Source of the DNA: Muribaculaceae bacterium
Lineage (GTDB): Bacteria > Bacteroidota > Bacteroidia > Bacteroidales > Muribaculaceae
Reading direction: 5' to 3'
Assembly (NCBI GenBank): GCA_017454355.1
Contig: JAFTDD010000015.1
Coordinates: 1-43,650, forward strand
Length of the DNA: 43,650 nt
The position numbers and the translations under genes are program-made. Numbering within the stretch: the first letter of the stretch is position 1; the number at the start of each line of letters is the position of its first letter. This document shows positions 14,987 through 23,024 of the stretch, one piece after another. The notes under the pieces were generated by a model. It made no database searches and was not told where the DNA came from. It saw only the letters and a program-made list of their open reading frames with translations.

Positions 14987-16903
14987 TTATGAGTTGTTAA
15001 TTGAGTTGACGTGGTCGTGCAGGGCGCGGTAGAAGGGGTGGCGCGACAAGGTGTCGCTGTCGCCGATGATGATGAGTTTGCTGCGGGCGCGCGTGATGGC
15101 GACGTTCATGCGGCGCAGGTCTCGCAGGAAGCCGATGTCGCCATGCTCGTTCTGCCGTACCATACTGATGATAATCACGTCGCGCTCCTGACCCTGGAAA
15201 CCGTCGACCGTGGCCACCGTGATGGCGCGCCGCAGCGGTTTAAGCGTCTTGCTGAGTTTGACCAGATGGCGCAGGTGGTGCACTTGGGCGCGGTAGGGCG
15301 AGATGATGCCGATGTCGATGCCCTCGTCGCGCAGCCGCGCGGCTCCGATGCGCTCCACATATTGTTCTGCAACCGCGATGGTGAGTTGCGCTTCGGCCTC
15401 GTTGAAGCGCCCGACGCCGCCGCGGCCGGTCTGCTCGCCGGTCTCACGAAACGGCACGGACGTATCGCACTCCACTCCTTTGTTACTCTCTACATCGTCC
15501 TTTGTTTCTATCCACTCCACTGGCGAGTCAAGGTCGAGGATAGAGCGGTGGCGCACGCTCGGGTCGCTCTGCACCCGGTCGTGGTAGAACCACCGGTTGC
15601 TGAAGGCGAGAATTTGCTCGTTCATGCGATATTGCACGCCCAGCATCGTCACCGCCGTGGGACACGTGCCGACGATGCGCTCCATCAGCGTCAGTCCCAG
15701 GCCTCCCTTGAGGGCGTCGAGCGTCTTGACGGTGGGCGGCAATTGGCAGTGATCGCCGGCCAACACCACGCGGTGGGCCTTGGCTATGGCAATCCAGCAT
15801 GCCGCCTCGAGGGCTTGCGCCGCCTCGTCGATAAAGAGGGTGCCAAAGCGAGTGCCCTCCAGCACACGGTTGCCACTGCCGGCAAGGGTGCATGCAATCA
15901 CGCGCGCGTTGTTAAACACGCTGTCGTGGATGCGCACCTCAAGTTCGGTGATGCGGCTCGACAGGCGTTCAATCTTCTGGTGGGCGCCTTCGGTCTTGTG
16001 GCGCGCCGAGCGCAGTTGTCGCAGCGCTTGCCGCATGGCCCACAGTTGCGGATAGTCGGGGTGGGCCTCATATTGCCGCTCGTAGGTCAGGCCCAGCATG
16101 CGGTCGGTCACGCGCGACGGGTTGCCCACTCGCAGCACCGCGATGCCGCGGTCGGCGAGTTGCTCGGCAATCCAGTCAACTGCCATATTGCTCTGGGCGC
16201 ACACGAGCACCTGGTTCTCGCGTCGCAGCGTCTCGCCGATGGCCTCCACCAGCGTCGTCGTCTTGCCGGTGCCCGGCGGACCGTGTACCACCGCCACGTC
16301 TTTGGCGCGCAGCACCATCGCCACAGCCTGCTGCTGCGTGGCGTTGAGCCACGGCAACGACGGACCGTCAAAGGCGAACCACTCCGGCTCTCGACGACCG
16401 TAGAAGGTGTTGCGCAACTGCGCCAATCGGCTGTCGGACGGCGCGCGCATCACGCGCTCCAATGCGCCGAGCATCAGCCGATAGGTCGTCTCGTCAAACG
16501 ATAACTGCACCCCCACCCGGTCGGCGCGGCGCAGGCGACCAGCGGCCTCCTCGTCGGGCACGGCCACGAGCATACGGTCGCCGTCCACAAGGCTCACCGT
16601 GGCGGCGAAGTCAAAGTAGCGTATATCGTCCAGACCGGTGACTTGGAAAAACATCACCGCCTTGCCCGGCTCAAAGTTGTGGTCCACCTCGGCAAGCGTG
16701 GCGTCGCGGCGTACCTCCACAGTTAACTGGTTGAGCGAGTTATATCGTTGGGCTCCCACCGCCACGGGCCACCAGCACTCGCCGCGTCGCGTCTTGCGGA
16801 TGGCGCCGTCCACCTGTGAGAGCCGCCGCAGTTCGTCGCGTTCGTAGTCGCGCTCCACCTCGATGAGGCGGTGTTGTTTCATCAGTTCGGTTATCGGCAG
16901 CAT
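14987..16903 (-). CDS. Superfamily 1 DNA/RNA helicase, Upf1/IGHMBP2-like, 638 aa
   Basis: An N-terminal beta-rich 1B-type region (~1-180) is followed by Walker A VVHGPPGTGKTTT (~206-218), Walker B LFIDEAAQALEAACW, motif III AGDHCQLPPTV, motif IV GVQYRMNEQI, motif V TVDGFQGQERDVIIISMV and motif VI RRMNVAITRARSKLIIIGD. The set is complete, so an active 5'-3' helicase is expected. Bacterial members are linked to DNA or R-loop processing, but their roles are little known. The coiled-coil gene upstream ends 17 bases before this start, so the two form an operon. Confidence 0.93.
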   Translation of the reverse strand: MLPITELMKQHRLIEVERDYERDELRRLSQVDGAIRKTRRGECWWPVAVGAQRYNSLNQLTVEVRRDATLAEVDHNFEPGKAVMFFQVTGLDDIRYFDFAATVSLVDGDRMLVAVPDEEAAGRLRRADRVGVQLSFDETTYRLMLGALERVMRAPSDSRLAQLRNTFYGRREPEWFAFDGPSLPWLNATQQQAVAMVLRAKDVAVVHGPPGTGKTTTLVEAIGETLRRENQVLVCAQSNMAVDWIAEQLADRGIAVLRVGNPSRVTDRMLGLTYERQYEAHPDYPQLWAMRQALRQLRSARHKTEGAHQKIERLSSRITELEVRIHDSVFNNARVIACTLAGSGNRVLEGTRFGTLFIDEAAQALEAACWIAIAKAHRVVLAGDHCQLPPTVKTLDALKGGLGLTLMERIVGTCPTAVTMLGVQYRMNEQILAFSNRWFYHDRVQSDPSVRHRSILDLDSPVEWIETKDDVESNKGVECDTSVPFRETGEQTGRGGVGRFNEAEAQLTIAVAEQYVERIGAARLRDEGIDIGIISPYRAQVHHLRHLVKLSKTLKPLRRAITVATVDGFQGQERDVIIISMVRQNEHGDIGFLRDLRRMNVAITRARSKLIIIGDSDTLSRHPFYRALHDHVNSINNS

Positions 16904-16920
16904 AGCGTGTCTATTGGGGC

Positions 16921-18639
16921 TCAGAAGAGGGTGAGTTGTCGCGGGTCGTCGATGATGGCTTTGGGTTCGGGTTCCGGGTTGAGGTCAGGCTCTTCGCGTG
17001 GCGGACTCGGTGGAGCGGGCACGAGCCAGTCGATGTCGTCAAGGTCGTCGTCGATGTCGCTCTCAACTTCGTCGCCGAGACCGCTCTCAACTTCGTCGCC
17101 GTTGTCGCTCTCAACCCTGTCGCCGAGGCCGCTTGGGCTTTCCTCTTGGGGACTGGGGGGCTCAATGCCTCTCGCGCCGTCTCGCGTCTCACCCGGCCTT
17201 CCCGGATCTTCTATCGTTTCTAGTGTTTCTAGGGAATCTAGCGTTTCTAGGGAATCTAGCGTTTCTAGTGTTTCTAGGGGATTTGGTGTTTTTAGGGGAT
17301 CTGGTGTTACTATGGAGGCTCGCGTTTTTTCTCCCACTCCTTTAGGAGGGGGTAGGGGGGAGGATTGTGAGGCTCTTCTCTTCAATTCGGCCTGGAGTGT
17401 CGCGACTTGCTGCTGCATCTCATCGAGGCTCACCTGCAACGCTTGGCGCCCGGTGGTGGCTTTCTCGAGTTGAACTCGCATATCGCGCAGTTCGATTGTC
17501 AGGGCGTCACGGCGGGCGGCGGCCTCATCGCGTTGGCTCTCGGTGTGCCGCAGGCGGGTGGCGGCGGCCTCGCTCTCGGCGCGTCGCTCGGCGCGCTCGG
17601 TGCGCAGGTCGCTCTCGGCTTGACGCAGGCGTTGCTCTTGAGCCTCCGTCTCACGGTTGCGGGCCTTCAGGCGTTGGGTGAGGTCATCAATCTGGTTGGC
17701 GAGTTCAATGTCGCGCTGATTGCGCAGGTTGTTTTCGCGGCGTTGCTTGCGTTCGGCTTCGGCCACGCGCTCGTTGAGCGCGGCCAGTTCAGCGCGTGCG
17801 GCGTCGGCCTCGGCGCGTGCCCGCTCCACGGCGGCGTCGCCCTCGATGGCTGCTGCGGCGGCGCGCTCGACCTCCGCGTTAAGGCGCGACACGGTGTCGC
17901 GTAACGTGTCGAGTTCGCCCAGTTTGTCCTCCATCTGTTTCTGAGTCTCGAGCAGAGTGCCGGCGCGGCGGTTGGCCTCGTCGAGGGTGGCGCGCACGGC
18001 CTCGGTCTCGGCGTGCGCCTCGTTGAGGGCCTCGGCGGCGGTGGCGGCGGCCTGCTCGGCGTCTTGCCGTGCCTTCACGGCCCGGTCGCGCTCGCCGGTG
18101 AGTTGGTCGATAACCTGCCGCAGGGCAGCCACTTCTTTGCCCAGAGCACTGTCGCCCACGCGGTGCTCCAACGCGTCGCAGCGTTGCTGGAGCACGTCGC
18201 GCTCGTGGCGCAGTCCGGCGAGTTGCTGCTCGAGAGTAGTGATGCGTGCCGCGCGCGAGTCAAGTTCTTCTTGCAGTTGCTTGTCGGCCTCGCCGGTGCC
18301 GCCCTCCGCCGGCTTCATCTGTTTGATGAGGGTCATCAACTCGTCGAGCGTCGCCTGCACATGGGCCGGAGCGGTGGCGGAGGGGGCGCCGGCTTCCGGT
18401 TGCGGTTGCGGCGCCGGTTGCGGTTGTAGATGCGGTTGCGGCACCGGTGCCGGCGTCGGGTGTGGCGTCGGCGTTTCGGCCTCAGGATCTAGCTTGACCG
18501 GCCGAGGCTCATCGTGCTCGTTTGGCTTGAACGGATTGATATATGGTTGGCTGGCGATGTCGATGTCGAGCACATCGTCGAGTTCGTCACCGTCGTCGTT
18601 GAAGCCGAAGGCCCGTTTCAGTTTATTGAAAAAACCCAT
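16921..18639 (-). CDS. Long coiled-coil protein with C-terminal clamp-binding-like motif, 572 aa
   Basis: The first ~45 residues are acidic (MGFFNKLKRAFGFNDDGDEL..). A Pro/Gln-rich linker (~55-90) is followed by a long coiled coil (~95-430) rich in Glu, Arg and Ala. Next come an in-frame Leu-Glu-Thr/Leu-Asp-Ser minisatellite (~445-480), acidic VES repeats and the extreme C-terminus RQLTLF. QLTLF fits the bacterial sliding-clamp (DnaN) binding consensus QLxLF. No enzyme domain is seen. It is cotranscribed with the Upf1-like helicase. I infer a structural or tethering role at replication or repair sites. A Bacteroidetes-type promoter lies at 18711-18742. Confidence 0.75.
   Translation of the reverse strand: MGFFNKLKRAFGFNDDGDELDDVLDIDIASQPYINPFKPNEHDEPRPVKLDPEAETPTPHPTPAPVPQPHLQPQPAPQPQPEAGAPSATAPAHVQATLDELMTLIKQMKPAEGGTGEADKQLQEELDSRAARITTLEQQLAGLRHERDVLQQRCDALEHRVGDSALGKEVAALRQVIDQLTGERDRAVKARQDAEQAAATAAEALNEAHAETEAVRATLDEANRRAGTLLETQKQMEDKLGELDTLRDTVSRLNAEVERAAAAAIEGDAAVERARAEADAARAELAALNERVAEAERKQRRENNLRNQRDIELANQIDDLTQRLKARNRETEAQEQRLRQAESDLRTERAERRAESEAAATRLRHTESQRDEAAARRDALTIELRDMRVQLEKATTGRQALQVSLDEMQQQVATLQAELKRRASQSSPLPPPKGVGEKTRASIVTPDPLKTPNPLETLETLDSLETLDSLETLETIEDPGRPGETRDGARGIEPPSPQEESPSGLGDRVESDNGDEVESGLGDEVESDIDDDLDDIDWLVPAPPSPPREEPDLNPEPEPKAIIDDPRQLTLF
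17216..17310 (-). repeat. In-frame 9-bp minisatellite inside the coiled-coil gene
   Basis: On the plus strand, units such as GTTTCTAGG and GAATCTAGC alternate about ten times with a 9-base period, coding for LET/LDS tripeptides. Because 9 is a multiple of 3, copy-number change would lengthen or shorten the linker without a frameshift. Confidence 0.65.
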
Positions 18640-18646
18640 AGATTAA

Positions 18647-18677
18647 GTACGAAGTACAAAGTACGATGTACGAAGTA
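18647..18677. repeat. Heptanucleotide tract before the coiled-coil gene
   Basis: GTACGAA, GTACAAA, GTACGAT, GTACGAA and GTA make 4.4 units of 7 bases. The tract starts 8 bases upstream of the start codon at 18639, within the predicted 5' leader. Confidence 0.6.
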
Positions 18678-18710
18678 ATGTTTTTTTACAGTTTTGTCGC
18701 AATTAAACTG

Positions 18711-18742
18711 CAAAGTTTGTGAAAAAAATCCAATCCTGCAAA
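18711..18742 (-). promoter_or_regulatory. Promoter of the coiled-coil/helicase operon
   Basis: The minus strand has TTTG (18742-18739), 20 bases, then AAACTTTG (18718-18711), one base off the -7 consensus. The predicted start near 18704 puts the heptamer tract in the leader. Confidence 0.55.
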
Positions 18743-18808
18743 CATTCTCCCGATTTTAACTAATTACAAGGGATTGTTGAATGAATACGAATTGTATTTT
18801 TATTCCCT

Positions 18809-18862
18809 TTTTACACGATTTTGAGATTATCAAAGAGGCAATTTTACACGATTTTGAGATTA
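18809..18862. repeat. Direct repeat in the gap upstream of the coiled-coil gene
   Basis: A 21-base sequence beginning TTTTACACGATTTTGAG occurs at 18809-18829 and 18842-18862 (period 33), upstream of the promoter. It could be a pair of regulator sites. Nothing else is evident in 18743-18958. Confidence 0.5.
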
Positions 18863-18958
18863 AGTGCAAATTTTTTACTTTTTTCTGAGGATAAACGCGG
18901 CGAGGGGTGACGCGCAATGTTGCGCGCCACCCCTCGCTGGTTGGTGTCGATAAGTGGG

Positions 18959-21778
18959 TTACTCGGCGGGGAGCATAACGACCTCGATGCTGTTGCCGGA
19001 GGCGAGAATCTTGTCGCGCACAAAGGCGGCAACCTTCTCCGGCGTCAACTCGTTGACCGTCTTCACATAGTCGGTCTCCATGTCAATGCCGTTCTCAACG
19101 TAGGAACTGATCACGTTCAGCCAGTGCTCGTTCTCCTTCACGTTGCCGGCGTGGTCCTTGAGCATGAGTTCCTTGATGTCCTTGAGGGTGGCGGGGTCAA
19201 CACTGGCGGCGACACTGTTCACCTCGGCGCGCATGATTGCTACGGCCTCGTCGGCCTTCTCGGGCTTCATCGGCGTGGCGCCCATGATGGTGGTGAAGGT
19301 CTTGTCGCCAACGCGCTGCGCGTAGCCGGCAGCCGTCGTGGTGTAGGCCGCGCCGGCATCCTCGCGAATCTTCTGCAAATAAATCTTCTCGAGCACCTGA
19401 CCGGCGGCCGAGGCGGCGATGCGGTTCTCGAGGTTATAGGGCAGCGCGGTGTTGTACCAGTACATGCGGGCGATGGCCTTCGGCGTCTCGCTCTTGTGCT
19501 TGAACGTGGTCACGTTGTGACCCGTGGGGCGCTCCATCACGTTCACCCACTTCTCGTGCTTCGACGGGTCGGCGGGCAGCGTGGCGATGTATTGGCAGAT
19601 GAGTTCGCGGATCTTGGCCTCGTCAAACGAGCCGATGAAGTAGAATGTGAAGTCGGCGGCGTTGGCCATGCGCTCGCGTGCAATCTCGAGCGTGCGGTCG
19701 ATGTTCACATCCTTGATATACTCGGCCTTGAAGGTGCGGTCGCGCCAACTGTGGTTGTTCAGGATAACGTTCACCGAGTCGGCAAACACGGCTTCGGGCT
19801 GGAGCATCTGGTTCTTGAGAATGGTCTCAAGTTGACCCAGCAGCAGGTTGGTGGCCTTCTCGTCCTTGCGGATGTCGGTCATCAGCAGGTAGTTGAGTTG
19901 GAACATGGTCTCGAGGTCCTTGAGGGTGCTCGAGCCGTTGATGCGCTCATAACTGGTGGTCACGCTCAAGTCGGCCTCGGCCTGCTTGCCGGCCATAGCC
20001 TTCTGCAACTCGTTGTGGTCGAAGTTGCCGCGGCCGCTGTAACTCACCACAGCGTCCAGCAGTTCGAGGTTGGCCCAGTCCTCCTTGCCGTAGAGCGAAC
20101 TGCCGCCACGGCTCTCGGCGAGCATCTTCACCTCGTCGGCCTTGTAGTCGGTCTTCTTGAGGATGACCTTGACGCCGTTGCTCAGCGTGAGTTCGGTGTA
20201 ACCGAACTTGTCGCCGGCCTTCTCGCTGACGATGCGGCCCGGAGTGGGCAGCTGGCTGATCAGAGGCTCGTCCTTCACGTTGTCGACGTAGGGCTCGATG
20301 TCGGCCGTGCGGGCGGCGTCGATGGCACCCTTGAGGCTCGCCGCCGTGGGATAGACGGCGCCCTCAATCTCCTGGTTGAAGTTGAGCACCACCAGGTTGC
20401 TGTCGTTCATGCTCACGTAGGCGCTGATGAGCTGGTTGGGCAGGTCGACGGGAAGCATCGGAGCGTAGGTCGACAGGAACTTGTAGTCATACTCGGCGCT
20501 CGTGATCGGCTCGTGCTCAAGGTAGTTGCTGGCCATCGCGCGGCCAAACCGGTCGTTGTTGATCTTGTCGCGGTTGTTGTAGGTATCCTCCACCTGGCTG
20601 AGGTACTCGTCGCGGGCGCGGGCATACTCGGTTGCGGTGAAGCCGAACTTGGCGGCGCGAATCGCCTCGGTCAGTGCGGCCTGCAACGCGGCCTCGGTCT
20701 GGCCGGGCTTGGGCAGGGCGGTAATCTCAAAGCAGTCTTTGGTCTTGGAGAAGATGTAGTTGCCGTCGCCGGCACTAGCCTGCAGGAACGGACAGTCAGG
20801 CTCCTGGGCACGCTCGCGCAGGCGGGCGTTCAACATGCTGCTCACCATGCGGTTGCCGTATTGCATCATCATGTACATCTGGTCACCCTTAATCTCGTCG
20901 GGAATCGGGTCGTGCTTGAACATCACCTCCACCAGGCTGTACTGCTGCTCCTTGTCCTTGTCGATGACGATGATGGGCTCGGCATTGTCGGGCACCTCCA
21001 CGTCAACCACCTGTGCGGCGTTGGCCTGCAGGGGGATGGGAGCGAAGAGTTCCTTAATCTTGGCCTCGGTGCGGTCCACGTCGATGTCGCCAACCACGAT
21101 AATCGCCTGGTTGTCGGGACGATACCACTTGTGGTAGTAGTCGCGCAACTCCTGATGCTTGAAGCCGTCAACGACGCTCATCAAGCCGATAGGCATACGC
21201 TTGCCGTACTTCGAGCCCGGGTAGAGAGCCTCGAGGTTGCGCTCAAACATACGTTGTGCCGGGCTCAAACGCAGGCGCCACTCCTCGTGAATCACGCCGC
21301 GCTCCTTGTCAATCTCCTCGCCCTCAAGAAGCAGACCGTTGCTCCAGTCCTTGAGGATGAGCAGGCAAGAGTCGAGAGCCTCAACGCGAGTGCTGGGCAC
21401 GTCGTTGATGTTGTACACCGTCTGGTCGATGCTGGTGTAGGCGTTCAGGTCACGGCCAAACTCCACACCCAACGTGCGCGTGTAGTCGATCACGCCGTTG
21501 CCGGGGAAGTTCACAGTGCCGTTAAAGGCCATGTGCTCCAGGAAGTGGGCCAAACCGCGCTGCGACTCCTCCTCCTGGAGGGAACCCACGCGCTGCGCAA
21601 TGTAAAAGTTCACGCGATGCTCAGGATAGTTGTTGCGCATCACGTAGTAGGTGAGCCCGTTGTCGAGCTTTCCGGTGCGCACGGCCGGGTCTTGCTCAAT
21701 CGGACCCATGCTCTGTGCCGACGCGGTGAGCGACCCAATGGCCAGAGCCGCCATCACCAAATGCTTGAATTTAATCAT
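18959..21778 (-). CDS. M16 family zinc metallopeptidase, secreted, 939 aa
   Basis: The signal peptide MIKFKHLVMAALAIGSLTASAQ places it in the periplasm. The inverted zinc motif HFLEH (H78, E81, H82) lies in RGLAHFLEHMAFNGT, with a downstream glutamate in GVIHEEWRLRLSPAQRMF as the likely third ligand. The fold continues through the second, inactive M16 half (from about residue 520), giving the pitrilysin-type clamshell in one chain. It should degrade peptides inside a closed chamber. Length matches the Bacteroidetes family. It has its own promoter at 21828-21858 and is not in an obvious operon. Confidence 0.95.
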   Translation of the reverse strand: MIKFKHLVMAALAIGSLTASAQSMGPIEQDPAVRTGKLDNGLTYYVMRNNYPEHRVNFYIAQRVGSLQEEESQRGLAHFLEHMAFNGTVNFPGNGVIDYTRTLGVEFGRDLNAYTSIDQTVYNINDVPSTRVEALDSCLLILKDWSNGLLLEGEEIDKERGVIHEEWRLRLSPAQRMFERNLEALYPGSKYGKRMPIGLMSVVDGFKHQELRDYYHKWYRPDNQAIIVVGDIDVDRTEAKIKELFAPIPLQANAAQVVDVEVPDNAEPIIVIDKDKEQQYSLVEVMFKHDPIPDEIKGDQMYMMMQYGNRMVSSMLNARLRERAQEPDCPFLQASAGDGNYIFSKTKDCFEITALPKPGQTEAALQAALTEAIRAAKFGFTATEYARARDEYLSQVEDTYNNRDKINNDRFGRAMASNYLEHEPITSAEYDYKFLSTYAPMLPVDLPNQLISAYVSMNDSNLVVLNFNQEIEGAVYPTAASLKGAIDAARTADIEPYVDNVKDEPLISQLPTPGRIVSEKAGDKFGYTELTLSNGVKVILKKTDYKADEVKMLAESRGGSSLYGKEDWANLELLDAVVSYSGRGNFDHNELQKAMAGKQAEADLSVTTSYERINGSSTLKDLETMFQLNYLLMTDIRKDEKATNLLLGQLETILKNQMLQPEAVFADSVNVILNNHSWRDRTFKAEYIKDVNIDRTLEIARERMANAADFTFYFIGSFDEAKIRELICQYIATLPADPSKHEKWVNVMERPTGHNVTTFKHKSETPKAIARMYWYNTALPYNLENRIAASAAGQVLEKIYLQKIREDAGAAYTTTAAGYAQRVGDKTFTTIMGATPMKPEKADEAVAIMRAEVNSVAASVDPATLKDIKELMLKDHAGNVKENEHWLNVISSYVENGIDMETDYVKTVNELTPEKVAAFVRDKILASGNSIEVVMLPAE

Positions 21779-21827
21779 AACTGTTGAAAATAGTATTTGA
21801 AAAAACGTTTTTCCACAATATAGACTG

Positions 21828-21858
21828 CAAAGTTAATGCAAAAGTTGCAAACGGCCAA
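21828..21858 (-). promoter_or_regulatory. Promoter of the M16 peptidase gene
   Basis: The minus strand has TTG (21858-21856), 20 bases, then TAACTTTG (21835-21828), matching the consensus exactly. The leader is about 40 bases. Confidence 0.75.
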
Positions 21859-22002
21859 TTTTTTTCTCTTTAACTTCGTCGCCCTCGGCGTTTGCCGCTC
21901 CTTTGCATGCTGCGGCGGGGCTGCGCTAAGGCTATAATGTTACGAAGTGGTTAAATTTTCTACTGAAACCGGTTGGTATTGAAACAACAGGCTCCAAAAA
22001 TT

Positions 22003-22033
22003 TTGCGGCTCCAAAAAAATATGGCTATTTTTG
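22003..22033 (+). promoter_or_regulatory. Orphan plus-strand promoter
   Basis: TTG (22003-22005, in TTTTG) and TATTTTTG (22026-22033) are exactly 20 bases apart. Downstream there is no plus-strand gene, only a terminator-like hairpin at 22133-22162. Confidence 0.65.
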
Positions 22034-22039
22034 CACCGT

Positions 22040-22162
22040 GCGGCGTGACTGCGTTGCACAGTGTCTTATACCATGACATTTGGGTTTAGTTAATTTTTTT
22101 GGAGTACTATCGAGATTGGTATCACGATGCAGGGCGACGGTCATTGACCGCCGCCTTTTCTG
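22040..22162 (+). ncRNA. Candidate small RNA (~120 nt)
   Basis: The region runs from the predicted start of the orphan promoter to a hairpin GGCGACGGTC/GACCGCCGCC (one mismatch, 3-base loop) followed by TTTTCTG. The longest ATG frame inside is six codons, so it is probably non-coding. It lies between the M16 peptidase gene (divergent from it) and the radical SAM gene (convergent with it). No known family is recognised. Confidence 0.5.
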
Positions 22163-22184
22163 TAGTAGGCTATGTCTCAAATTG

Positions 22185-22946
22185 TCACTGGACGGCGTGG
22201 CCGGCGGCGCGCACCCGCGCGGCAATCGCCTCAATGTCGTCGCGACTAACCACCTGCAGCGTGTCGAGCGGCGGACGGCGGTCGATGCTGTAGAGTTGCA
22301 CCAGGCGCGGCTTGATGACGGCCAACGCCTCCAGCAGCGCGTCAACCTCCTCGGCGGTGGTGTTGTCGATGGGCTCGCCGTCAACACTGCCGCGCAGCAG
22401 CATCGTCTGGACGATACACTGCCCGGCAAACGACTTCAGGTTGTTGATAATCGCCTCGGGGTTGATGTCATGCGACACCGGACGGTTCACCAGCCGCAGC
22501 GTGCGCGCCACGGCGCTGTCGAGTTTGAGCACGTTGTTGTCGACCAGCCGCAAGGCGGCGGCCACATCAGACTTGTGGGCCATGGTGGCGTTGCTCAGCA
22601 CGGTCACCGCGGCAGTGGGGTAGTAGCGGTCGCGCAGGCGGATAACGTCCTCCACGATGGCCTTGAAGTCGGGGTGCAGCGTCGGCTCGCCATTGCCGCT
22701 GAAAGTGATGGAGTTCAGCGTCTCGCCCGCCTCTTGCAATTGGCGCAGGCGAGCGTCGAGGGCGCGGTGCACGGCGTGTCGCGATGGAATTCCGTCGCGG
22801 CCGGCACCCTGACTGTTGAGACCCGCCTCACAGTAGACGCAGTCAAAAGAACATACCTTGCCGTCATTCGGCATCAGGTTCACGCCCAGCGATGTGCCCA
22901 GGCGGCGGCTGTGTATCGGTCCGAAGACCGTTTCGTGAAATATCAT
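22185..22946 (-). CDS. Radical SAM protein, 253 aa
   Basis: The cluster motif CSFDCVYC (CxxxCxxC) lies near residue 33 in NDGKVCSFDCVYCEAG. It is followed by SITFSGNGEPTLHPDF, the GGE-type SAM-binding strand with 'GNGEP', and VTVLSNATM. The opening FGPIHSRRLGTSLGVNLMP is typical of the small 'radical SAM, wyosine-like/YfkB-like' proteins common in anaerobes. There is no partner gene that reveals the substrate. A short GGTTGAGA repeat and a hairpin precede the start. The fold assignment is sure, the reaction is not. Confidence 0.88.
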   Translation of the reverse strand: MIFHETVFGPIHSRRLGTSLGVNLMPNDGKVCSFDCVYCEAGLNSQGAGRDGIPSRHAVHRALDARLRQLQEAGETLNSITFSGNGEPTLHPDFKAIVEDVIRLRDRYYPTAAVTVLSNATMAHKSDVAAALRLVDNNVLKLDSAVARTLRLVNRPVSHDINPEAIINNLKSFAGQCIVQTMLLRGSVDGEPIDNTTAEEVDALLEALAVIKPRLVQLYSIDRRPPLDTLQVVSRDDIEAIAARVRAAGHAVQ

Positions 22947-22957
22947 TTTTTATGAAA

Positions 22958-23002
22958 GGTTGAGAGGTTGAGAGGTTGAGGGGGCGGCCACGAGGTGGCC
23001 GC
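22958..23002. repeat. GGTTGAGA tandem repeat and hairpin before the radical SAM gene
   Basis: Three units of GGTTGAGA (22958-22980) begin 11 bases upstream of the start codon at 22946. Next to them GCGGCCAC (22984-22991) pairs perfectly with GTGGCCGC (22995-23002) around GAG. Confidence 0.55.
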
Positions 23003-23024
23003 ACACCGAACGTTGTTGCCGCCG

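Noticed and set aside
14686-14990. attachment site or origin in the AT-rich metK gap
   Set aside because: The AT-rich text is explained by 7-base-period tracts and the metK leader. No DnaA-box cluster or integrase is present.
15011-16504. 497-codon plus-strand frame
   Set aside because: Antisense shadow of the helicase gene, caused by GC-rich codon bias. The minus strand has all helicase motifs.
18917-21787. 956-codon plus-strand frame
   Set aside because: It is the antisense shadow of the M16 peptidase gene. Its translation is low-complexity Leu/Val/Gly/His with no domain, while the minus strand has HxxEH and a signal peptide.
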